Positions 49,818-56,999 of a stretch of DNA of 64,000 nucleotides are shown here, piece by piece; position 1 is the stretch's first letter, and each line of letters starts with the position of its first letter. The notes beneath the pieces are model-generated. The model saw only the letters and a program-made list of their open reading frames with translations. It was not told the DNA's origin and made no database searches. Position numbers and translations under genes: made by a program. This DNA comes from JBCCMQ01 sp039026235 (GTDB taxonomy: Bacteria > Pseudomonadota > Alphaproteobacteria > Rhodobacterales > Rhodobacteraceae), in NCBI GenBank assembly GCA_039026235.1, contig JBCCMQ010000007.1:1-64000 (forward strand), in the 5' to 3' direction.

Positions 49818-49870
49818 GTACTTCCCCTGTTTCTGAGGTTGCGGCGATTTTCCCGCTGTTGTTTCAGGAA

Positions 49871-49900
49871 CGGATACGAAGCCGGAAACAATTCGGATCA
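49871..49900 (-). promoter_or_regulatory. RpoE (ECF)-type promoter of rpoH2
   Basis: On the minus strand TGATCC (complement of 49895-49900) is followed after exactly 18 bases by TATCCG (complement of 49871-49876). In Rhodobacter the RpoE/ChrR sigma factor uses a TGATCC -35 with an 18-19 base spacer and TA-containing -10, and rpoHII is a known target. The leader to the ATG at 49817 would be about 45 bases. Confidence 0.65.
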
Positions 49901-49920
49901 AATAAAAGGTGGGCATTTCA

Positions 49921-50445
49921 TTGCCAAAATTCACTCTGGTGCTAGGCGGCGCGGGTTCAGGAAAATCTGCCTTTGCTGAAGCCCTTGTTCTCAAAAGCAG
50001 AAACAGCGCCACTTACATCGCGACAGCACAAGCATTCGACGATGAAATGCGTGAAAAAATTTCGCAGCATCAGGCGCGGCGCGGCGACGAATGGATCACG
50101 GTCGAGGCGCCTTTGGAACTGGCAGACGCAGTTGCCGGGCTTTCTTTGCAGCGTCCAGCCCTGTTGGACTGCGTGACCCTTTGGCTTTCGAACCAACTTC
50201 TGGCAGAAGCCGAAATCGAGGTTGAAGAAGCTCGGCTTCTTGCGGCCATCGACGCCTGCGCCGTGCCTTTGACGGTGGTCAGCAACGAAGTGGGCCACGG
50301 CATAGTGCCCGAGAACGCGCTGGCCCGCCGGTTTCGGCAAAGACAGGGCTGGCTGAACCAAGCGCTCGCTGCGCGCGCCGACACCGTTGTAATGGTTGTG
50401 GCTGGACTTCCGCAGGTGCTGAAGGGCGATGTGCCCGATGGCTGA
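49921..50445 (+). CDS. cobU: Adenosylcobinamide kinase/adenosylcobinamide-phosphate guanylyltransferase
   Basis: CobU phosphorylates adenosylcobinamide and transfers GMP to it, preparing the nucleotide loop in cobalamin synthesis and salvage. The protein (174 residues from 49921) has Walker A GGAGSGKS, the guanylylated-histidine segment ISQHQARRGDEW, DCVTLWLSNQL and VSNEVGHGIVPENALARRFR. Two starts are possible: a TTG at 49921 with an AAGGTGGG Shine-Dalgarno seven bases before it (preferred), or a GTG at 49909 without one. It is divergent from rpoH2 and its end overlaps the next gene. Confidence 0.94.
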   Translation: MPKFTLVLGGAGSGKSAFAEALVLKSRNSATYIATAQAFDDEMREKISQHQARRGDEWITVEAPLELADAVAGLSLQRPALLDCVTLWLSNQLLAEAEIEVEEARLLAAIDACAVPLTVVSNEVGHGIVPENALARRFRQRQGWLNQALAARADTVVMVVAGLPQVLKGDVPDG

Positions 50446-51013
50446 CATCTATTGGGTCCGCCACGGGCCGACCCATGCCAAGGCGATGGTCGGATGGTCC
50501 GACCTTCCGGCGGACCTTTCCGACACGTCGGCCTTGGCGCGACTTTCCGAATACCTGCCGAACACGGCCAAGATCGTGTCATCAGATCTTGCAAGGGCGC
50601 GCGCGACGGCGGATGCGATCACAGACGGGCGCAACCGCCTGCACCACGATCCTAACCTGCGGGAAATGAATTTCGGCGACTGGGAGATGTGGGGCTTTGC
50701 CCAGGCGACGGATGCGGAGCCCGAGCGTGCGTATGCCCTTTGGGATCAGCCCGGCGAGGTTCGCCCGCCTGGTGGAGAAAGTTGGAACGCGCTCACCACA
50801 CGCGTCAACCATGCGGCCGAACGTCTGATCGGACTGGCCCGAAAAGATCCTCTGGTCATTGTGTCTCATATGGGTCCAATCCTGACACAGCTGCAACGCG
50901 CGCTGGACGTCCCGGCCGTCGAAGCATTCGCGCATAAGATCGAACCGTTGTCCGTGACGCACATTCGTTTGGGCCCGCGTTGGGAGTTGAAAGCCGTCAA
51001 CGTCCGACCCTAG
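50438..51013 (+). CDS. Histidine phosphatase family protein (CobC-like)
   Basis: A 191-residue phosphoglycerate-mutase-fold phosphatase with the phosphohistidine motif VRHGPTH near residue 8-14, the LREMNFGDWEMW acidic segment and the second catalytic histidine in VSHMGP. Overlap with cobU suggests it could be alpha-ribazole-5'-phosphate phosphatase (CobC), the partner step in cobalamin nucleotide-loop assembly, but the fold is shared by many small-molecule phosphatases. I use the ATG at 50438 (MADIYWVRHG); an ATG three codons earlier is possible. Its start lies inside the end of cobU, implying translational coupling. Confidence 0.82.
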   Translation: MADIYWVRHGPTHAKAMVGWSDLPADLSDTSALARLSEYLPNTAKIVSSDLARARATADAITDGRNRLHHDPNLREMNFGDWEMWGFAQATDAEPERAYALWDQPGEVRPPGGESWNALTTRVNHAAERLIGLARKDPLVIVSHMGPILTQLQRALDVPAVEAFAHKIEPLSVTHIRLGPRWELKAVNVRP

Positions 51014-51070
51014 CCAAGAGACTTGGCAGACACACTTTTGCTTGCGGCAAATTTGGGCTAGGGCGCCCCT

Positions 51071-51943
51071 ATGACTTACGTGCTAGCGATCGGCGATTAC
51101 ACTTATTCCAGCTGGAGCCTTAGGGGCTGGTTGCTGTTCGAAGCCTTCTCTATTCCGTTCAAAACACAACTTATCGACTTCTCCGCCGCGGCTGTTGCCG
51201 ACCAACTGGGCGCGTTCAGACCCGCCCGAACGGTTCCCGCCATGAAGCTGGCGGACGGCACTGTGATCGGCGACTCGCTAGCGATCGGCGAAGAGCTTGC
51301 GTCGCGGCACCCTGAACAGGCGTACTGGCCCGCGGATCCAACCGCCCGTTCAATCGGCCGTTCGCTGGCAGCAGAGATGCACTCTTCTTTCACGGGCCTC
51401 AGGTCTTATTGTCCGATGAACCTCAGGCAAGCCTATTCAGACGTGCCGGTGGACGACGGTGTGCAGGATGATCTGAAGCGGCTGGAGCAACTTTGGTCTT
51501 GGGCCCGTGCGGAAACCAAGCCAAACGGACCTTGGTTGATCGGAGACTACTCCATCGCGGATGTATTTTTTGCGCCCGTCGCCGCGCGGATTGCCGGCTA
51601 TGGTCTGCAGGTGGGTCCAGAGGCGCAGGCCTATGTCTCTGCACATCTCGCGCATGCGCCCTTCCGGCGCTGGCGCGCCATGGGCTTTGCCCGGGGTGCC
51701 GTGCTGCCGCGCTATGCCAAACCCTATTCGGTGGCCCCTTGGCCAGGCCCCAAGACACTTGCGGCTGAACCAGTCACCTCTGGGCCGTCTGAGAACGCGC
51801 TGTGTCCGTATTCAGGCACAGATGTGACCCATTTCCTGCAGGTCGACGGACGCGTCTTTGGGTTCTGCAACGCATTCTGCCGCGACAAAACGATCGCTGA
51901 CCCTTTGGCTTGGGACAGCTTCAGGGGCATTTACCAGTCGTAA
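51071..51943 (+). CDS. Glutathione S-transferase with C-terminal Cys-rich domain
   Basis: A 290-residue protein in two parts. Residues 1 to about 225 are a GST: thioredoxin-fold with YTYSSWSLRGWLLFEAF, RTVPAMKLADG and GDSLAIGEELASRHP, then a helical half with WLIGDYSIADVFFAP. The last about 50 residues form a small domain with CPYSGTDVTHFLQ...FGFCNAFCRDKT, three cysteines plus a histidine resembling a treble-clef or TRASH-like metal site. The SSWS wording puts the GST near the tetrachloro-hydroquinone/maleylacetoacetate-like group. What the tail does is unknown; it may bind Zn or another metal, or tune redox. Gap to comM is 48 bases. Confidence 0.85.
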   Translation: MTYVLAIGDYTYSSWSLRGWLLFEAFSIPFKTQLIDFSAAAVADQLGAFRPARTVPAMKLADGTVIGDSLAIGEELASRHPEQAYWPADPTARSIGRSLAAEMHSSFTGLRSYCPMNLRQAYSDVPVDDGVQDDLKRLEQLWSWARAETKPNGPWLIGDYSIADVFFAPVAARIAGYGLQVGPEAQAYVSAHLAHAPFRRWRAMGFARGAVLPRYAKPYSVAPWPGPKTLAAEPVTSGPSENALCPYSGTDVTHFLQVDGRVFGFCNAFCRDKTIADPLAWDSFRGIYQS

Positions 51944-51962
51944 ACCAAGTTTGCCGTATTCG

Positions 51963-51978
51963 TTAACCAGTGGGTAAC
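51963..51978. promoter_or_regulatory. CtrA-like box upstream of comM
   Basis: TTAACCAGTGGGTAAC carries a perfect TTAA half-site and, after 7 bases, GTAAC in place of TTAAC. It lies only 13 bases before the comM ATG. comM is CtrA-regulated in some Rhodobacteraceae, but this close position is unusual for an activator site, so the call is tentative. Confidence 0.4.
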
Positions 51979-51991
51979 GGCAGGCGGTGCG

Positions 51992-53503
51992 ATGGTGACG
52001 CGGACCTATTCCGTGGCGTTCGAAGGAATCGAAGCGCGATTGGTTGAAGTGCAGTGCGCGGTCAGTCCCGGTTTGCCTGCGTTCTCGATCGTTGGCCTGC
52101 CGGACAAGGCAGTGTCCGAAGCGCGCGACCGGCTTCGTGCCGCCCTGGGTGCCATGGCCATCGCCCTGCCTTCCAAACGCATAACCGTCAATCTGTCGCC
52201 GGCCGATCTGCCCAAAGAAGGGTCTCACTTTGACTTGCCGATCGCACTGTCACTGCTTGGAGCACTTGGCATCGTACCCGCAGAAGAGGTCGAAGGAACG
52301 TTGTCGCTGGGTGAGTTGTCTTTGGATGGAACGATTGTGTCGGTGACCGGCGCCCTGCCCGCCGCCATGGCATCTGCCACCGAAGGCCTGAAACTCCTTT
52401 GCCCGTCTGCCTGCGGCGCCGAAGCGGCCTGGGTGGGTGCGGCGGACGTCTTCGCGCCAGCAAGTCTGTCAAAAGCGGTCGCACATCTGTCCGGTCAAGC
52501 GCCCCTGCCACCTGCGCAGCCGGGTGAGGTCTCGCGCTTTGTCGCTGGACGAGACCTGCGCGACGTCAAGGGGCAAGAGCGGGCCAAAAGAGCTTTGGAA
52601 ATCGCGGCCGCAGGCCGCCACCATACGTTGATCACCGGGCCGCCAGGGTCAGGAAAGTCGATGCTTGCGGCGCGCCTGCCGGGGCTGTTGCCGCCGCTTT
52701 CTGCCGCCGAAGCGCTTGAGACGTCGATGATCCATTCACTGACGGGGCTTTTGGACGAAGGCGGGATATCGCGCGAAAGACCCTTTCGAGAACCCCATCA
52801 CACCGCATCTATGGCCGCAATCGTCGGTGGTGGGCGCGGGGCGAAACCGGGCGAGATATCGCTGGCGCACAACGGCGTCCTTTTCATGGATGAGTTTCCA
52901 GAGTTCCCGAGAGCGGTCTTGGAAACGCTGCGCCAGCCCATCGAGACCGGCGATGTCGTCGTGGCAAGAGCCAACGCGCATGTGCGTTATCCCTGCCGGT
53001 TTCTGTTGGTAGCCGCCGCCAACCCCTGCAAGTGCGGTTACATGACGGACCCGGAAAGAGCCTGCGCGCGTAACCCGCAATGCGGTCAGGATTACATGGG
53101 ACGGATATCGGGGCCGCTGATGGATCGCTTCGACCTGAGGATTGAAGTGCCACCCGTCGCCTACACCGATCTCGACCTGCCGGAAGCGGGGCCAAGTTCG
53201 TCCGAGGTGGCCGAAAACGTCCACCGCGCCCGCGAAGTGCAAAACGTGCGGTTCGAAGGCATCGAAGGTGTCCGGGTGAACGCCGATGCCGAAGGGAAGC
53301 TGTTGGACGAAATCGCGCAGCCGGACGCGGAAGGACGCGATCTTCTCGGGCGCATGGCTGAGCGGGTCGGATTGACGGCGCGCGGATATCACCGTGTCTT
53401 GCGGGTAGCCCGCACCATCGCGGATCTTGCCGGCTCCGAGACCGTGCGCAAAACCCATGTGGCCGAAGCTATCGGATTTCGCATTGTCGGTGCGCGGGCC
53501 TAG
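51992..53503 (+). CDS. comM: ComM/YifB-family Mg-chelatase-like AAA+ helicase
   Basis: ComM is an AAA+ branch-migration helicase needed to integrate incoming DNA during natural transformation. The 503-residue protein has the N-terminal ChlI domain (FSIVGLPDKAVSEARDRLRAAL...RITVNLSPADLPKEGSHFDLPIAL), Walker A GPPGSGKSM, EPHHTAS, Walker B VLFMDEFPEF, the sensor-like RANAHVRYPCRFLLVAAANPC, a zinc-binding four-cysteine stretch (NPCKCG...CARNPQC) and a C-terminal chelatase domain with RGYHRVLRVARTIADLAG. Length is standard. Its stop overlaps that of convergent gshB. Confidence 0.95.
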   Translation: MVTRTYSVAFEGIEARLVEVQCAVSPGLPAFSIVGLPDKAVSEARDRLRAALGAMAIALPSKRITVNLSPADLPKEGSHFDLPIALSLLGALGIVPAEEVEGTLSLGELSLDGTIVSVTGALPAAMASATEGLKLLCPSACGAEAAWVGAADVFAPASLSKAVAHLSGQAPLPPAQPGEVSRFVAGRDLRDVKGQERAKRALEIAAAGRHHTLITGPPGSGKSMLAARLPGLLPPLSAAEALETSMIHSLTGLLDEGGISRERPFREPHHTASMAAIVGGGRGAKPGEISLAHNGVLFMDEFPEFPRAVLETLRQPIETGDVVVARANAHVRYPCRFLLVAAANPCKCGYMTDPERACARNPQCGQDYMGRISGPLMDRFDLRIEVPPVAYTDLDLPEAGPSSSEVAENVHRAREVQNVRFEGIEGVRVNADAEGKLLDEIAQPDAEGRDLLGRMAERVGLTARGYHRVLRVARTIADLAGSETVRKTHVAEAIGFRIVGARA

Positions 53504-54447
53504 CCCCGGCGCGCCTCGACGGCTTCCCAAATACGCTCCGCGATGTTTACGCCGTCGAAACGTTCAAGCTCTTGAATGCCCGTGGGCGAGGTCACGTTGA
53601 TTTCGGTCAGATAGTCACCGATCACATCGATGCCTACGAAAACTTGCCCGTTTTCGCGCAGCGTAGGCCCGATCGCAGCACAGATCTCGCGGTCGCGGTC
53701 GGTCAGACCGACCGGTTCGGGTCGGCCGCCCACATGCATGTTCGAGCGGGTCTCGCCCGCCGCCGGAATGCGGTTGATGGCGCCCACGGCCTCTCCGTCC
53801 ACCAGTATGATGCGTTTGTCACCATTCTCGACATCCGGCAAAAACTGCTGAGCAATTAGGGGTTCGCGGGACAACCCGGAAAAGAGTTCATGCAGCGAGG
53901 CCAGATTGCGGTCTTCGCGCGTAAGGCGAAACACGCCCGCACCCCCGTTTCCGTAGAGCGGCTTCAAGATTATGTCACCGTACGCCTCCTTGAAAGCCTT
54001 CAGGCTTTCTAGGCTCCGCGCGATCATCGTCTTAGGTGTGAGGTCAGGGAACCGCAGCACCAGGAGCTTTTCGGGAAAGTTCCGCACCCAAAAAGGATCG
54101 TTCACGACCAGGGTGTCCGGATGAACCAGGTCAAGCAGATGCGTCGTCGTGATATAGCCCATGTCAAACGGCGGATCCTGACGCAGCCAGATCACGTCAA
54201 AGCCGGAGAGGTCCCTTTCTGTGACAGGGCCAAGACTGGCGTGCTCTCCCTGCTTGCGCTGAACCGTGAACTCGCTGCCGCGCGCCAAAAGACTGCCTGA
54301 ATGGTAGGTCAGCTGGTCAGGCGTATAAAAGAACAGGGAGTGCCCCCTTGTTTGTGCTTCTTCGGCAAGACGGAATGTTGTGTCAGCGTTAATGTCGACG
54401 GATCCGATTGGATCCATCTGGAATGCCACCCTGAGTGGTTTGATCAT
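53500..54447 (-). CDS. gshB: Glutathione synthetase
   Basis: GshB adds glycine to gamma-glutamylcysteine using ATP. The 315-residue ATP-grasp enzyme has the N-terminal FQMDPIGSVDINADTTFRLAEEAQ, RQDPPFDMGYITTTHLLD, the ATP loop LKPLYGNGGAGVFR, FLPDVENGDKRIILVDGEAVGAINRIP and the C-terminal VGIDVIGDYLTEINVTSPTG. All are GshB hallmarks at normal length. yraN, rsmI and gshB all run on the minus strand, a common arrangement. Two GST genes and rpoH2 in the same window fit a thiol/redox role. Confidence 0.97.
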   Translation of the reverse strand: MIKPLRVAFQMDPIGSVDINADTTFRLAEEAQTRGHSLFFYTPDQLTYHSGSLLARGSEFTVQRKQGEHASLGPVTERDLSGFDVIWLRQDPPFDMGYITTTHLLDLVHPDTLVVNDPFWVRNFPEKLLVLRFPDLTPKTMIARSLESLKAFKEAYGDIILKPLYGNGGAGVFRLTREDRNLASLHELFSGLSREPLIAQQFLPDVENGDKRIILVDGEAVGAINRIPAAGETRSNMHVGGRPEPVGLTDRDREICAAIGPTLRENGQVFVGIDVIGDYLTEINVTSPTGIQELERFDGVNIAERIWEAVEARRG

Positions 54448-54509
54448 TGGCTACCTCGGAAACATGAGCCCCCTAAATGGCGCTGGGTGCGCGCGAAGGC
54501 AAGCGGGCT

Positions 54510-54887
54510 TCAGGCCGAAATCACGCCTGTCAGAACCTCAAGCATGCCTTTGTCATCCAGAAGCGCGACGTCGATGCGCACATCGCTGGACTGGCCCGCC
54601 GGCAGCATTGCCATGTACTCGGACACTGCGGCGAGGATGCGTTCGATTTGGCGGGGCTTAAGGCTTTCGGCGGCGCGTTCCAAAGACCGGCTTTTCTTGA
54701 CTTCCACAAAAACAGTCGACGCACCGCGACTGAAGACGAGATCCAGTTCACCCGACTTTCCGCGCCATCGGGATGCGGCGATCTGATAGCCCTGCGATGC
54801 GTAGTGGTTTGCCACAATGGCCTCCGCCGCCTGTCCAGCAAGGTGGTTGCGGCGTCCGGCATGGGATGCCTGCGATTCAACCGACAT
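54510..54887 (-). CDS. yraN: YraN/UPF0102 family nuclease-fold protein
   Basis: A 125-residue protein of the UPF0102 family with the restriction-endonuclease-like fold. The pattern AGQAAEAIVANHYASQGYQIAASRWRGKSGELDLVF holds the GE(L/I)DLI-type acidic core, followed by VFVEVKKSR (ExK). Relatives are suspected DNA/RNA nucleases or Holliday-junction-related proteins but no role is settled. Its ATG at 54887 lies inside the end of rsmI (11-base overlap), so the genes are coupled. GTG codons just upstream are alternative starts. Confidence 0.93.
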   Translation of the reverse strand: MSVESQASHAGRRNHLAGQAAEAIVANHYASQGYQIAASRWRGKSGELDLVFSRGASTVFVEVKKSRSLERAAESLKPRQIERILAAVSEYMAMLPAGQSSDVRIDVALLDDKGMLEVLTGVISA

Positions 54888-55770
54888 CACCACCCGCCTT
54901 CATCGTAAGGGCCATCTGATAGAGTTCTCTTTTCTTCAGGCCGAATGCATCCGCAACATGCGCTGCCGCGTCCTTCACCGACATTTCGCCCAGCGCCGCG
55001 GAAAGCGCCTGTCTGATCTCTGCCGGGTCGGCAACTTGCGCCCGTCGCTCTTCCAAAAGGACCACGCATTCGCCTCGGGGCGGATCACTTTCGACTTGGG
55101 CAATAAGATCTTTGAGTTCTCCGCGGCGCACATCTTCGAAGCGCTTGGTCAGTTCCCGGCACAGACAGCCAGCGTGGTCGTCACCAAAGACTGCGCAGAG
55201 ATCTGCTAAGAGACCCCTAACCCGGCGCGGGCTTTCAAAAAGAACGATTGTGCCCGATCCATGAGGCAAACTGCGCAGAAATGTCCGACGCGCCCCGCCG
55301 GATGAAGGTGGAAAACCAACAAACAGGAACCTGTCCGTTGCTAACCCGGACACCGACAGCGCGGTCAGGACTGCCGAAGGGCCCGGAAGCGTCGAAACGC
55401 TAAAGCCCGCCTCGATCACCGCACGGGCAAGTTGGAAACCGGGATCCGCAATCAGCGGCATGCCAGCATCCGAGACATAGGCCACCGACGCACCCGCACC
55501 GATCGCATCCAGGATTACCGGACGCGCTTGAGGTCCATTATGATCGTGGTAGGCGATGATGCGGCGGCCCTGGCTTGGAATTCCGTGGATATCCAGCAGC
55601 CGGCGGGCGGAACGCGTGTCTTCGGCGGCAATCATTTCGGAAGACGCCAACGTGTCCAATGCGCGAAGTGTTATGTCCCGGGCGTTTCCAATTGGGGTCG
55701 CGACCAGATAAAGACCGCTCTCAAGCCGCTGGGTCTGGAAATTCAAAGCTGGACCTGTCTTATGTGGCAT
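54877..55770 (-). CDS. rsmI: 16S rRNA (cytidine(1402)-2'-O)-methyltransferase
   Basis: RsmI 2'-O-methylates C1402 of 16S rRNA, fine-tuning decoding at the P site. The 297-residue SAM-dependent tetrapyrrole-methylase-fold enzyme has GLYLVATPIGNARDITLRAL, AAEDTRSARRLLD, YHDHNG, YVSDAGMPLIADPGFQLARAVIEAG, PGPSAVLTALSVSGL, FVGFPP and the ESPRR / CRELTKRFED motifs. It is divergent from the LpoA-like lipoprotein gene, as in many proteobacteria, and overlaps yraN. Confidence 0.97.
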   Translation of the reverse strand: MPHKTGPALNFQTQRLESGLYLVATPIGNARDITLRALDTLASSEMIAAEDTRSARRLLDIHGIPSQGRRIIAYHDHNGPQARPVILDAIGAGASVAYVSDAGMPLIADPGFQLARAVIEAGFSVSTLPGPSAVLTALSVSGLATDRFLFVGFPPSSGGARRTFLRSLPHGSGTIVLFESPRRVRGLLADLCAVFGDDHAGCLCRELTKRFEDVRRGELKDLIAQVESDPPRGECVVLLEERRAQVADPAEIRQALSAALGEMSVKDAAAHVADAFGLKKRELYQMALTMKAGGDVG

Positions 55771-55826
55771 CTACAATGCGGGCGTCGCGAAGATGCGCCC
55801 GCGACCCGACAGATTAGGAATAAACG

Positions 55827-56999
55827 ATGTTCTCTGGATTGGATAGCATCCGCCGCCGGTCACTGGTGATTGCCGGTGCGATTTCCATGGCGGCTCTGGT
55901 CGCATGCGATCAGATAACGGCACCCGCCGCACCGCGCGTGGATGCGGGTGAGGCAACGACGGTCGCGCTTTTGGTTCCCAGCGGGTCCGGCGACGGTGGT
56001 GACGCGGTCCTGGCACAAAGCCTCGAGAACGCAGCACGCCTTGCCATGGCCGATCTGCCGCCGGAAATCGTGATTGACCTGCGTATCTACAGCACAGCCG
56101 GCGATCCGGCGCTTGCCCAACAGGCCGCCTTGACCGCTGTTTCCGAAGGCGCCAAGATCGTGCTGGGTCCGGTTTTTGCCCAGTCGGCAAATGCCGCCGG
56201 CGCGGCCGTGCGCGACAGTGGTGTGAACGTGCTGTCATTTTCAAACAACACCGACATCGCGGGTGGAAACGTCTTCGTTCTGGGCGCAACGTTTCAGAAC
56301 ACGGCAAACCGGCTGGTCGGGTTTGCCCAGTCGCAAGGGCGCGGCAACATCGCAATGGCCTATGCGCAAAGCACGGCCGGCCAAGTGGCGGCACGGGCCG
56401 TCGAAAGCGCTATACAGCAGTCCGGGGCAACGCTGACAACCCGCACCACCTACGCTCTGTCCCAGGAAGATGTGATTGCGGCGGCACCAGCCGTCGCCGA
56501 CGGGGCGAATGCGTCAGGCGCCACGGCACTGATCCTGACGGGGGATCCGTTTGGCGAGCTTCCCCTGCTAGCGCAGCTTTTGCCTGAAAACGGGCTCGAT
56601 CCGGCAAACGTTAAGATGATCGGTCTGACCCGCTGGGACGTGCCAGCAAGCACGCTTTCACTGCCCGGCCTTCAAGGCGGCTGGTTTGCCTTGCCCGATC
56701 CGGCTTTGCAGGCAAACTTCACGTCGCGGTATAGCTCGGCCTTTCAAAGCGCACCGCACCCCATAGCGGGTCTGGCATACGACGGGATGGCCGCAATCGG
56801 TGCTTTGATTGCGAGCGGACAGGCAAATGCACTTTCCACTTCAGCACTAACCCAATCTCAGGGTTTTGCCGGTGTAAACGGCGTCTTCCGGCTTTTGTCC
56901 GACGGGACGAACCAACGCGCCCTGGCCGTCGCCGAAATCCAAGAAAGTCAGGTGGTTGTAATTGACCCCGCGCCAAGATCATTCTCTGCTGGCTTCTGA
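55827..56999 (+). CDS. Penicillin-binding protein activator (LpoA-like) lipoprotein
   Basis: A 390-residue outer-membrane-type lipoprotein. The signal peptide ends in the lipobox LVAC (C27). The remainder is a periplasmic-binding-protein-like fold (TVALLVPSGSGDGG, AQQAALTAVSEGAKIVLGPVFAQSANA, GVNVLSFSNN, and LAYDGMAAIGALIA), the PBP-activator/LpoA C-terminal domain. In E. coli LpoA switches on PBP1A; the alphaproteobacterial version lacks the TPR half and may play a related role. It is divergent from rsmI and its 3' end overlaps the glnD start by 38 bases, so the two are cotranscribed. Confidence 0.87.
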   Translation: MFSGLDSIRRRSLVIAGAISMAALVACDQITAPAAPRVDAGEATTVALLVPSGSGDGGDAVLAQSLENAARLAMADLPPEIVIDLRIYSTAGDPALAQQAALTAVSEGAKIVLGPVFAQSANAAGAAVRDSGVNVLSFSNNTDIAGGNVFVLGATFQNTANRLVGFAQSQGRGNIAMAYAQSTAGQVAARAVESAIQQSGATLTTRTTYALSQEDVIAAAPAVADGANASGATALILTGDPFGELPLLAQLLPENGLDPANVKMIGLTRWDVPASTLSLPGLQGGWFALPDPALQANFTSRYSSAFQSAPHPIAGLAYDGMAAIGALIASGQANALSTSALTQSQGFAGVNGVFRLLSDGTNQRALAVAEIQESQVVVIDPAPRSFSAGF

